Part shown: in pieces, positions 1 through 7,057 of the stretch | Numbering within the stretch: the stretch's first letter is position 1 | Layout of the letters: each line of letters starts with the position of its first letter | DNA from: Opitutia bacterium UBA957 | GTDB taxonomy: Bacteria; Verrucomicrobiota; Verrucomicrobiia; Opitutales; UBA953 | Reading direction: 5' to 3' | Length of the DNA stretch: 7,708 nt | Assembly: GCA_002293065.1 (NCBI GenBank) | Contig: DBCN01000018.1 | Coordinates: forward strand, 1-7,708 | The notes under the pieces: model-generated | Told to the model about the DNA's origin: nothing | Database searches by the model: none | Seen by the model: the letters and a program-made list of their open reading frames with translations, nothing else | Translations under genes and position numbers: made by a program

Positions 1-89
1 GCGGCATCGCCTGCTCGGCCTAGCGGCCTTCGCCGAACCCAAGGGTTCTCATCCCTCCTCACGCGCTTACGCGCGGAGAGGGAGGGATT
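1..89 (-). repeat. Tandem repeat downstream of tRNA-Ser, copy A (cut by window edge)
   Basis: This block matches 126-214 at an offset of exactly 125 bases. Only two of the 89 positions differ (61 a versus 186 t, and 68 t versus 193 a). Its inner end, 74-89, is identical to 199-214, which is the 3' end of the tRNA-Ser gene: discriminator base, 3' strand of the acceptor stem, 3' strand of the T stem and part of the T loop. It is therefore a decoy tRNA end with no tRNA body. The match is already in register at base 1, so the copy, and perhaps the array, continues left of the window. Long reading frames across it are spurious. Confidence 0.9.
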
Positions 90-125
90 GATTCCGCTTC
101 GCTCCAGGGCTCCGCCCCGATGCCT
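90..125. repeat. Inter-copy part of the 125-base repeat unit
   Basis: These 36 bases separate the two repeat copies and complete the 125-base period, so 90-214 is one full unit counted from the tRNA side. The stretch is a run of short self-complementary words. One is gcttcgc. Another is the hairpin arm gatgcc at 119-124, which pairs with ggcatc at 128-133 across a three-base loop. No gene is visible. It could be the remainder of the repeat unit or the scar of a former insertion between duplicated tRNA ends; the sequence alone does not decide. Confidence 0.6.
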
Positions 126-283
<158 letters not shown>

Positions 284-292
284 GTGCAAGGG

Positions 293-321
293 ATTAGAGG
301 CGAGCCTCGGATTTGCCTCAA
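293..321 (-). promoter_or_regulatory. Sigma-70-type promoter of tRNA-Ser
   Basis: Read on the minus strand, a -35 element TTGAGG (316-321) and a -10 element TCTAAT (293-298) are separated by exactly 17 bases. Nine bases separate the -10 box from the first tRNA base at 283, so transcription would start at or just before the mature 5' end with almost no leader. The match to consensus is 4/6 and 5/6. Spacing and position make this convincing, though no start site has been mapped. Confidence 0.65.
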
Positions 322-383
322 GCGGATTCGGTGTGTTACCCTTGAGTTATCGGCGAGTTTCCCTTCGCCATCGGGTTCCGTCT

Positions 384-1526
384 ATGAAGACGGGCATGAG
401 TACCTGCGATCGCGTGGAAGAACTGGAAGGTCCTTACGGTCCTTTCGCCATCGGCGAACGCGCCATCCAACGGCTATGGGCATCCGGCGAAGTCACCGGC
501 CCGATGGCCTCCGCCAATGGCAAGACCATCGCGGTCCTGACGCCCGGCGACTGGAATCGCGGGGCGGGGCCCGACTTCCTTGGAGCGGAACTGCTCATCG
601 ACGAACGCCGCGTCCGGGGGGACGTCGAAATCCACCTACGCTCCAGCGACTGGCAAGCCCACCAACATGACCGTGACCCCAACTTCTCCGGTGTCGTCCT
701 GCACGCGGTCCTGCTGCCTGGCGTCAAGGATGTGACGACCACGTCGGGGCATCAGCCCGAAACGGTCGTGCTCCTCCCCTACCTGCCGCGCGACCTCGAA
801 GACCTCGCCGAAGAAGATGCGTTGCTCGAATTGCGCGGCCGGGCCGGGGAGGTCGCCCGCAAGGTGCAGGAGGCCGAAAGCACCATCCTACCGGGCTTGC
901 GCCGGCGCGCCCTCGAACGTTTCCGCCGCAAGGCCAAGCACGCCAAGGCCCGCGCCAAAGCCATCGGCTGGGAAGCGGCCTGCCATGAGCTGGTCGTGGA
1001 ATCCCTCGGCCATGGCGGCAATCGCGCCCCGATGTCCGAATTGGCCCGCGCCCATTCCCCGGCCGAGATGGTCCTGCTCGGCCTCGATGCGCTCTACATG
1101 GAAAAGTGCGGGCGCTGGCGGCTCCGGGGCTTGCGTCCGGCCGGACATCCCTACCGGCGCTTGGCGCAATACCTGGAACTGAATCGCCGGCAGCCCGATT
1201 GGCGCGAACGGGTGCGTCACTGGGGCACCGAATTGGAACAGTCGATCCTGACCAGCCATCGGCGACGCCTACACGATGGTATCCTGGGCTGCGTTTTTCC
1301 CGACGGTCGGGCCGACACGCTCTGCATCAATGCCTTGCTGCCTTTGCTCCATGCCTCCGGGGAGGACTGCGAGCGCACTTGGATCGAATGGCCGCCGGGC
1401 AACCACCCCGAGGATATCGAGGAAGCCCGGCGTGTGCTCGGACTCACCGGCGTTTCGCGCAACTTCGAAGTGCAAGGCATCCTCGACGTCATCCGCCGCA
1501 GCGCGCCCGACGCGACGCCGGCTTAG
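384..1526 (+). CDS. DUF2851 family protein
   Basis: About 380 residues from the ATG at 384. The N-terminal third carries the hallmark of the DUF2851 family: G-D-W-N-R-G-A-G-P-D-F near residues 55-65, then G-D-V-E-I-H at 79-84, S-S-D-W at 87-90, spaced His and Asp residues (93-98), and L-H at 106-107. The rest is Arg-rich and helical-looking, with no signal peptide or membrane segment, so it is probably cytoplasmic. The family has no established function that I can name. The invariant D...E-x-H pattern could be a metal or nuclease-type site, which is inference only. A GTG at 333 extends the frame, but the extra residues are Arg-rich and unlike the family start. ATG 396 is also possible, and no clear ribosome binding site decides between them. 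The stop overlaps that of convergent sufS. Confidence 0.75.
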   Translation: MKTGMSTCDRVEELEGPYGPFAIGERAIQRLWASGEVTGPMASANGKTIAVLTPGDWNRGAGPDFLGAELLIDERRVRGDVEIHLRSSDWQAHQHDRDPNFSGVVLHAVLLPGVKDVTTTSGHQPETVVLLPYLPRDLEDLAEEDALLELRGRAGEVARKVQEAESTILPGLRRRALERFRRKAKHAKARAKAIGWEAACHELVVESLGHGGNRAPMSELARAHSPAEMVLLGLDALYMEKCGRWRLRGLRPAGHPYRRLAQYLELNRRQPDWRERVRHWGTELEQSILTSHRRRLHDGILGCVFPDGRADTLCINALLPLLHASGEDCERTWIEWPPGNHPEDIEEARRVLGLTGVSRNFEVQGILDVIRRSAPDATPA

Positions 1527-2740
1527 GCCATCATCTTGCGGATCTTTTCCAACGAGACGGCCAGCCGATCGACTTCTTCGAACGAATTGTAGAAGGCAAA
1601 GGAGGCCCGCGCCGTCCCCGGGATGCCGAGGTGCTTCATCAGCGGCATGCAGCAATGATGGCCCGTGCGGATCGCGATGCCATCCGCGTCGAGCAAGGTC
1701 CCGATGTCATGCGGGTGGCCGCCTTCGATCAGGAACGACAAGACGGCGACTTTCTCGGGAGCTTCACCGATGAGGCGGAGTCCTTTGATGGCCCGGAGGC
1801 GCTCCGTGGCCGCGGCGAGCAGTTTCTGCTCGTGCGCATGTGCGTCCGCCTGCCGCGGCATGAAATACTCCAACGCAACGGCCAAGGCGATGGCGCCGGA
1901 GATGTCCGGCGTGCCCGCTTCAAAACGCTCAGGGGCCTCGCGGAAGGTCGTGCCTTCGAAATCAACCTTGCGGATCATGTCCCCGCCAAACTGGTAGGGG
2001 GGCAAGGTATCGAGCAGCTCCGGACGGCCCCAGAGGACGCCGATACCGGTCGGGCCAAAGGTCTTATGTCCGGAGAACGCGTAGAAGTCGCAGCCGAGTG
2101 CGGGGACATCGACCTTGAAATGCGCGGCGGCCTGACAGCCGTCGATGAGGACCGTGGCGCCCACCGCCTTGGCGAGGCGGGTCATCTCGACCGCCGGGTT
2201 GACCGTACCGAGGGCGTTCGAGACGTGCGCGAAAGTTACGAGCTTCGTCCGGGGCGAAAGCAGCCGACGATAGGCGTCGAGGTCCACCTCTCCGCGTGGG
2301 GTCACGGGCACGACCACGACCTTGGCCCCGCTACGCTCGGCGGCGACCTGCCATGGTACGATATTCGCATGGTGCTCCAAGGCCGTGAGGAGAATCTCGT
2401 CCCCCGCCCGCAGATGGGTCCGGCCCCAGGTCTCCGCGACGAGGTTGATGCCTTCCGTGGCGCCACGCACAAAGACGCAACCACGGGAGTCCTTTAAGCC
2501 AAGGAAACGGGCGACGACTTCACGCGAGCGCTCGAAGGCCTGCGTGGCTTCCTCGCTCAACAGGTGCACGCCGCGATGGACGTTCGCATTACCCTTCGAA
2601 TAGTAGTCGACCAAGGTCTGGATGACGACCTGCGGCTTCTGCGAGGTCGCGGCGTTGTCCAGGTAGGTCAGCGGACGGCCGTGCACCAACCGCCCGAGGA
2701 TCGGGAAGTCTTGGCGCAAGGTCGCAACGTCGAATGCCAT
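1523..2740 (-). CDS. sufS: Cysteine desulfurase SufS (group II, PLP-dependent)
   Basis: 405 residues, the usual SufS length. The enzyme takes sulfur from cysteine as a persulfide for cytoplasmic Fe-S cluster assembly, releasing alanine. Visible landmarks are the N-terminal L-D-N-A-A-T-S-Q-K-P, active-site His123 in A-L-E-H-H-A-N, Asp200 and Gln203 contacting PLP, and Lys226 in F-S-G-H-K-T-F for the internal aldimine. The loop R-T-G-H-H-C-C-M-P-L-M carries catalytic Cys363, followed by R-A-S-F-A-F-Y-N. A second Cys (364) follows the catalytic one where Ala is typical. The close match to E. coli SufS around both the Lys and the Cys argues against NifS/IscS. No sufB, C, D, E or U gene is in the window. 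It lies 49 bases after ftsZ on the same strand and has no obvious Shine-Dalgarno sequence. Confidence 0.95.
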   Translation of the reverse strand: MAFDVATLRQDFPILGRLVHGRPLTYLDNAATSQKPQVVIQTLVDYYSKGNANVHRGVHLLSEEATQAFERSREVVARFLGLKDSRGCVFVRGATEGINLVAETWGRTHLRAGDEILLTALEHHANIVPWQVAAERSGAKVVVVPVTPRGEVDLDAYRRLLSPRTKLVTFAHVSNALGTVNPAVEMTRLAKAVGATVLIDGCQAAAHFKVDVPALGCDFYAFSGHKTFGPTGIGVLWGRPELLDTLPPYQFGGDMIRKVDFEGTTFREAPERFEAGTPDISGAIALAVALEYFMPRQADAHAHEQKLLAAATERLRAIKGLRLIGEAPEKVAVLSFLIEGGHPHDIGTLLDADGIAIRTGHHCCMPLMKHLGIPGTARASFAFYNSFEEVDRLAVSLEKIRKMMA

Positions 2741-2789
2741 GGCGGCGAACGTAGGAGGGACCCTGCGGGGCGCAACAGGGAAGCGAGAA
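2741..2789 (-). other. ftsZ-sufS intergenic gap
   Basis: Only 49 bases separate ftsZ and sufS. A short inverted repeat (ccctg at 2761-2765, caggg at 2776-2780, ten-base loop) is present, but no T-run follows on the minus strand and no good promoter pair is seen. Read-through from ftsZ into sufS is the simplest reading. Confidence 0.4.
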
Positions 2790-3917
2790 TTAAGGGCTGG
2801 CGGGCAGACGGACCGCGCGGCGAATGTAGGTCGGCACGTCGACGTCTTGCCCGTCGATGAAGGTCAAAGGCGTCCCGCCGAACAGACCGCGGCGCATGGA
2901 ATCTTCGGTCGCGAAACCGAAGATCTGCTGGTTCTCCTCGCCGGGCTTAGCGCCCTTCCCTTTTTTTACGGGCTTAGGCGCCGGGGTCGAGGCACCCAAG
3001 ACGGCCACTTCGACGCGGTCGCCGAAGTCCGGGACGACGCGGGCGCACAGCAAGGTCGAGGTCTCCCCGCCGAATCGCATGCGGACCGCGGCCACGGCCT
3101 CAAAGGCCTCCGTGGCCGAAAGCGTCGGACCACCCGTCACCGCGACGAACAACGAAGCGGCTTTGGTCGTCGCGCCTGGCGCGTGGGCGAGCGGACACTC
3201 GTTGGCGGCCCGCGCGGCGGCCAGCGCGGCGCCGGTCCCTTGACCACACCCGTAGGTGAAGAGCGTCGGTGAACCAGGGGTCGCCAAGATCGAACGCACC
3301 GCCGCGGGGTCCGCCGGGACCAACGCTCCCGGGACGAAGGTCCCCGCTAAGGCGCGCAACGCCCCACCAACCCACTCATCGGCGGCGGCGAAGGATTCGG
3401 ACAAAGGCGCGTCCTTGGAAACCTGCAGAAGCAAGAGGTCGTTTTGCACCGCGACCAAGCCATGCGCCTTCGCGCCCAACTTATCGAGGGCTTCGCTGGC
3501 TTGGCGTTTGCGGCGTTCGCCTTCATGGGAGAAGGGAATCGTGGCGTAAGCCAAGACCGTGGCGCCCGCGTCCGTGGCGACGGTCGCCAGAAAGGCCGCC
3601 GCGCCACTCCCCGTCCCGCCGCCGAGACCGGTGACCAGCACGACCAGCGCGTAGCCGGTGAAGAGCCGACGGAGTTGGGGCTCTTCGGATTCCGCCGCCG
3701 CGGCGCCGACGGCAACCTCGCCACCCGTACCCATGCCGCGCGTCTGGGCGCGGCCCAGCTGGAGCGTTTCACGACCGTTCGCTTGAGCCAACGCCGAGGC
3801 GTCGGTATCGATCAAGGCGACTTTGACTTCGGCGGGGAGGCTGGGGGCAAGCCGAGCGACGATGGAGCACCCCGCCCCACCGAGGCCGACCAACAAGATG
3901 GCGCGGTTGGGTTCCAT
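2790..3917 (-). CDS. ftsZ: Divergent cell division GTPase FtsZ
   Basis: 375 residues. FtsZ is the tubulin-like GTPase that forms the division ring. Recognisable parts are the T1 loop G-L-G-G-A-G-C-S (11-18), T-R-G-M-G-T-G-G (59-66), signature G-G-G-T-G-S-G (99-105), P-F-S-H-E-G-E-R-R (128-136), Q-N-D (158-160) and A-A-D-E (178-181). A Pro/Lys-rich linker lies around 311-330, and the C-terminal peptide D-V-P-T-Y-I-R-R (360-367) resembles the D-I-P-x-F-L-R peptide that binds FtsA. The T7 synergy loop is degenerate: Pro201, Asp203 and Ala206 stand where N-x-D-x-x-D is expected. The T1 Asn and the Asn of N-T-D are Ser18 and Asp37. It starts one base after the ftsA stop, so translation is probably coupled. 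The dcw position and C-terminal peptide support a true FtsZ; catalytic competence is in doubt. Confidence 0.88.
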   Translation of the reverse strand: MEPNRAILLVGLGGAGCSIVARLAPSLPAEVKVALIDTDASALAQANGRETLQLGRAQTRGMGTGGEVAVGAAAAESEEPQLRRLFTGYALVVLVTGLGGGTGSGAAAFLATVATDAGATVLAYATIPFSHEGERRKRQASEALDKLGAKAHGLVAVQNDLLLLQVSKDAPLSESFAAADEWVGGALRALAGTFVPGALVPADPAAVRSILATPGSPTLFTYGCGQGTGAALAAARAANECPLAHAPGATTKAASLFVAVTGGPTLSATEAFEAVAAVRMRFGGETSTLLCARVVPDFGDRVEVAVLGASTPAPKPVKKGKGAKPGEENQQIFGFATEDSMRRGLFGGTPLTFIDGQDVDVPTYIRRAVRLPASP

Positions 3918-3918
3918 C

Positions 3919-5157
3919 TTAGAAGCGGAACATGTCCTTCAGCCAGGCGAGCGTGCCTTGGGGGCGACGGACGGGCGGAGGAGCATCCTCGATGGCGGCC
4001 TTCATCATGCCGATGACGCCCGCGTATTCGGGTTTACGGTAGGCCTCCTTCTCGAACTGCGGGATACCGACGCGCGTCGGGAGGCCGAGGACGTTCGTAC
4101 TGGCTTCCGCGGCATCGGCGAGGTTGGCCGTGCCGCCGGTCAAGATGGCGCCGGAAGGCAGGAAATTCTGGTCGAGCTTCACCGCATGGCCGGGGAAAAT
4201 CTGCTCCAGCTGATGGAGCACGTCCTTGCGGACGAACTCCAGCGTTTCCTGGAAGCGCAACGCGGCGACCTGCGTGATGGTGCCCCGGTTGAACTGCTGG
4301 TCACCCACGCCCTTGTCGCCGTCCTTCCAGATGGTCTGGTTGGCGTCGGTCTCGCGGTGGAGCGCCGAACCGAAGCGGACCTTGAGGTCCTCCGCGGTGT
4401 CGCGGCTGATGCGCAAGGCCACGCTGAGGTCGTTGGTGAGGTGCTCGCCACCGACCGGAATCGAACCCGCGCAAAGGATATGGCCCTTGAAATAGAGGAT
4501 CCAATCCGTGGTGCCCGCGCCGAAATCGACGACCAACACCCCGCCCTGCTTCTCGGCTTCGCTGATCAACGCGCAGGCCGCCGCGTGGGAAGCCAGGATG
4601 AAGTCGCGCACATGGATGCTCATCGCATTGATCATGTTCACGCGGAAGCGGACGTTGCCTTCCTCCATGGTCACGCGCCAAAAATTCACTTCGAGACGCT
4701 TCCCTTGTAGACCCACGGGATTCTCGACGCTCTTGCCGTCCAGCATGGTCGGCTGACGCATGTAGAGGATCGTGGCGCGACCCGCCGGCGGCTCGAGACG
4801 CTTGGCGGAAAGCATCGCCTCGTTGAAGTCCCTGGCGGTCACCTTGCCATCGTGGGCGGGGACGGCGACGAAACCCTTGACGCGCTCACCCGCGACGGAA
4901 GGGCCGGCGATCGTGAGGTAGACCTCTTCGATGCCGCGCTGCGCGACCCGCTCGAGGTCGTTCACGGCTTCGTGGACGCAGTTATGGAGCTTCTCGAGGT
5001 CGACGACGGTGCCCTTGACGACGCCTTCCGTGCGGCGCTCGCTGAAGCTGAGCATGCGGGCCTTGCCGTCGATGATCTGGCCGACGAGGCCGACGGTCTT
5101 GTGGGTCCCGATGTCGATGACGGCGATCAGGGAGGGAAGTGGCTTGGATTTGGTCAT
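3919..5157 (-). CDS. ftsA: Cell division protein FtsA, actin-like membrane tether for FtsZ
   Basis: 412 residues, close to the usual 420. FtsA is an actin-fold ATPase that polymerises at the inner membrane, binds the FtsZ tail and recruits later division proteins. Visible features are the phosphate-1 loop V-I-D-I-G-T-H-K (13-20) and the FtsA-specific 1C subdomain after it. The phosphate-2 loop is V-D-F-G-A-G-T-T-D (210-218), with Ala where a second Gly is common. I-P-V-G-G (233-237), the adenosine motif G-A-I-L-T-G-G (336-342) and the R-V-G-I-P stretch (362-366) follow. The C-terminal helix G-T-L-A-W-L-K-D-M-F-R-F (401-412) is the amphipathic membrane-targeting tail. The start codon overlaps the ftsQ stop as ATGA, and the stop is one base before ftsZ. 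Confidence 0.96.
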   Translation of the reverse strand: MTKSKPLPSLIAVIDIGTHKTVGLVGQIIDGKARMLSFSERRTEGVVKGTVVDLEKLHNCVHEAVNDLERVAQRGIEEVYLTIAGPSVAGERVKGFVAVPAHDGKVTARDFNEAMLSAKRLEPPAGRATILYMRQPTMLDGKSVENPVGLQGKRLEVNFWRVTMEEGNVRFRVNMINAMSIHVRDFILASHAAACALISEAEKQGGVLVVDFGAGTTDWILYFKGHILCAGSIPVGGEHLTNDLSVALRISRDTAEDLKVRFGSALHRETDANQTIWKDGDKGVGDQQFNRGTITQVAALRFQETLEFVRKDVLHQLEQIFPGHAVKLDQNFLPSGAILTGGTANLADAAEASTNVLGLPTRVGIPQFEKEAYRKPEYAGVIGMMKAAIEDAPPPVRRPQGTLAWLKDMFRF

Positions 5158-6137
5158 CGAGTGGTGGCGGGCACGAGGCGGGGTTCAGGGACAGGACGCG
5201 CAGAGGTGCGGTTCTGGATGGAAAGTTTGAGGACATACGCCGGGGCGGTGATGCCGGGGCGACGAAGCAGGCCGTCGAGGTCGAGCCGCGACAGGATGGC
5301 GAGTTCGTTGCGCCAGTTGGCGGTCGAGAAGACGATCTCGGTCAGCACGGGGCGATCGGCCGGCTGCGAGGCCCGCCGGACGGCGACGCGGAGATTGGAG
5401 CCGGGAGAATCTTCCTGGGCCCCGAAGCAATCGCGGAGCGAAAGCGCGCTCCATTCGCGGTACAGATTCGGGTAGGCGGATTGCGCGGCGAGCAAGAACG
5501 GTCCCGCCACCTCAATGCCTTCAATCGTCGCCTTGTCGCCGCTGCCGCTCGTCCGATAGTCGATGATTTCCGGCAAGTTGCGGATGGCTTCCGAAGGGTA
5601 ACCCGCCCCGGAGAACTGCACGCCTTCGGGACTGACGAGGCGCACGACCATCGGCCCCGAACCCGGCAGGCTGGCGATCTTCGCCACGGCCTTACGTTCG
5701 CGCAAAATGATTTCCAACGAGCCATCCCCGCGGCGGCGGACGTCGGCGCTGGCGATTTGCGTATCCATCTCGAGGTCGGCCTTGATCGCCGCCACATCCT
5801 TGGCCGCCCCATCCTTCCCTTGGCCCACGAGGCGCTGCAAGTCGGGGACGGGGTAAAACCCGTCCGTCTTATAACGCAGCGCGCCATTCCCCGCGACCAC
5901 GGCGGTGGTGTCGTCGATGGAGACCCACACGATGCCGCCCAAGGTGGCGAAGAAAATCACGGCCAAGACGAGCGGCAGGCGCGAACGCGCGGCGCGCTTG
6001 CGGCCCAGCTCATCGCCCGGCATGCGGCGCACATCCTGGGGAATCAACTGCCGCCATTCGCGGTCGGCGGGGCCCATGAACGCATCGCGGCGCGGGCTGA
6101 AGAACTGACGGAGGCGGGTGAAGAGGTTCATGTTCAA
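5154..6137 (-). CDS. ftsQ: Cell division protein FtsQ (bitopic, POTRA-containing)
   Basis: 327 residues from a TTG start, or 325 from the ATG at 6131. A basic cytoplasmic N-terminus (about 1-53) precedes one membrane segment (about 54-73, L-P-L-V-L-A-V-I-F-F), with the rest periplasmic. The stretch from about 85 to 155 fits a POTRA domain and ends with L-R-E-R-K-A-V-A, like the E-R-x-P-V-A of FtsQ/DivIB; the beta domain follows. FtsQ scaffolds FtsB/FtsL and links the ring to septal peptidoglycan synthesis. Sequence similarity alone would be weak; the call rests mainly on topology and the ddl-ftsQ-ftsA order. The TTG start gives a four-base TTGA overlap with ddl, like the ATGA overlaps on either side, while the ATG start leaves two bases. 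Neither has a clear ribosome binding site. Confidence 0.88.
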   Translation of the reverse strand: MNMNLFTRLRQFFSPRRDAFMGPADREWRQLIPQDVRRMPGDELGRKRAARSRLPLVLAVIFFATLGGIVWVSIDDTTAVVAGNGALRYKTDGFYPVPDLQRLVGQGKDGAAKDVAAIKADLEMDTQIASADVRRRGDGSLEIILRERKAVAKIASLPGSGPMVVRLVSPEGVQFSGAGYPSEAIRNLPEIIDYRTSGSGDKATIEGIEVAGPFLLAAQSAYPNLYREWSALSLRDCFGAQEDSPGSNLRVAVRRASQPADRPVLTEIVFSTANWRNELAILSRLDLDGLLRRPGITAPAYVLKLSIQNRTSARPVPEPRLVPATTR

Positions 6138-7057
6138 CGGGTGCGGCGGGCGGCGGCGCGGGCGAAGACCGGAGCGGTCATCCGCTGCACGAGCGCGGGA
6201 AAATCTAGCCCCGCACAGGAAGCGCTCTTGGGCATCAGGCTGGTTTCGGTCATGCCGGGCATCGTGTTGATCTCCAAGAAATAGAATTGCCCGTCGGGTT
6301 CAAGGAAGAGGTCGGCCCGGGCGAAATCGCGGCAACCACAGGCCCGGAAGAGCGCCTCGGCCGCGGCTTGGATGCGCGCGGTGAGTTCGCCGGGGACGGT
6401 GGCGGGATAGATGTAATCCGAGGAGCCCTTAGTGTATTTGCTTTGGTAGTCGTAGACGCCCTTGCGGGGGACGATCTCGACGATCCCCATGGCTTGACCG
6501 CCCAGGATGCCGATGGACATCTCGCGCCCCTGCAGGCGACGTTCGGCCATCCACTGCCCGGTCGCCGGAATCTGGGCCAAGGCCTCGGCGATCGCGGTTT
6601 CACCGTCGACCACATACAACCCGACGCTGCTGCCCTTATCGGCCGGCTTGAGCACGACCTGCGGACCAAGCTGGGCGACGAGGGCGGCGGCCGTCGGCTT
6701 GGCGGCCCCCGCAAAAGCGACCTCGGGAATCGCCGGAACGCCCGCGCGGCGCATGGCCGACTTGGTCGCGACCTTATCGAGGCAGAGGCGACTGGCGGCG
6801 GCTTCACAGCCGGCGTAGGCCACGCCGCGAGCGTCCAACTCGGCTTGGACGGTCCCGTCCTCACCATAGTCACCGTGGATGACCGGAATCACCAGGTGAC
6901 GGGCGGCATCGAGCCACTCGGGGAGTTCGTTGCGGTCCAGTTCCACCAAGCGGCAGCCCGGCAAGGCTCCCGCGACGGCGCGACCGGAGCGGAGCGAGAC
7001 ATCGCGTTCAGGGGAAACGGCTCCGCAGAGCACGACGGGCTGTAAAGGCTGACTCAT
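6134..7057 (-). CDS. ddl: D-alanine--D-alanine ligase (Ddl)
   Basis: 307 residues. This cytoplasmic ATP-grasp ligase joins two D-alanines for the peptidoglycan stem peptide. Motifs in order are S-P-E-R-D-V-S-L-R-S-G (15-25, with the catalytic-triad Glu17), H-G-D-Y-G-E-D-G (61-68), L-K-P-A-D-K-G-S-S-V-G (136-146, Ser for the D-Ala site), and omega-loop Y-D-Y-Q-S-K-Y (202-208). R-A-D-L-F-L-E (247-253) and L-E-I-N-T-M-P-G-M-T (261-270, Mg2+ ligands) follow. The Tyr-type omega loop points to D-Ala-D-Ala rather than a VanA-like D-Ala-D-Lac enzyme. The start at 7057 is chosen because it overlaps the murB stop as ATGA and has a GGAAAG ribosome binding site seven bases upstream. An in-frame ATG at 7072 would overlap murB by 19 bases. 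Confidence 0.97.
   Translation of the reverse strand: MSQPLQPVVLCGAVSPERDVSLRSGRAVAGALPGCRLVELDRNELPEWLDAARHLVIPVIHGDYGEDGTVQAELDARGVAYAGCEAAASRLCLDKVATKSAMRRAGVPAIPEVAFAGAAKPTAAALVAQLGPQVVLKPADKGSSVGLYVVDGETAIAEALAQIPATGQWMAERRLQGREMSIGILGGQAMGIVEIVPRKGVYDYQSKYTKGSSDYIYPATVPGELTARIQAAAEALFRACGCRDFARADLFLEPDGQFYFLEINTMPGMTETSLMPKSASCAGLDFPALVQRMTAPVFARAAARRTR

Noticed and set aside
333..383. GTG extension of the DUF2851 gene
   Set aside because: It adds 17 Arg-rich residues not expected at the family N-terminus, with no ribosome binding site; the upstream region is taken by the tRNA promoter.
1106..2497. 463-codon plus-strand ORF
   Set aside because: It lies across the DUF2851 gene in another frame and antisense to sufS; it is low-complexity and Arg/Gly-rich, while both real genes have strong family motifs.
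2761..2780. Possible terminator after ftsZ
   Set aside because: It has a five-base stem with a ten-base loop and no T-run on the minus strand.
3823..4710. Long plus-strand ORF opposite ftsA
   Set aside because: It is a GC-rich antisense shadow with no recognisable motif; the minus strand encodes a complete FtsA.
5139..6284. 381-codon plus-strand ORF opposite ftsQ
   Set aside because: It is antisense to ftsQ and the end of ddl, with composition typical of a codon-position shadow.
6287..7045. 252-codon plus-strand ORF opposite ddl
   Set aside because: It is antisense to a Ddl with all catalytic motifs and shows no family features.
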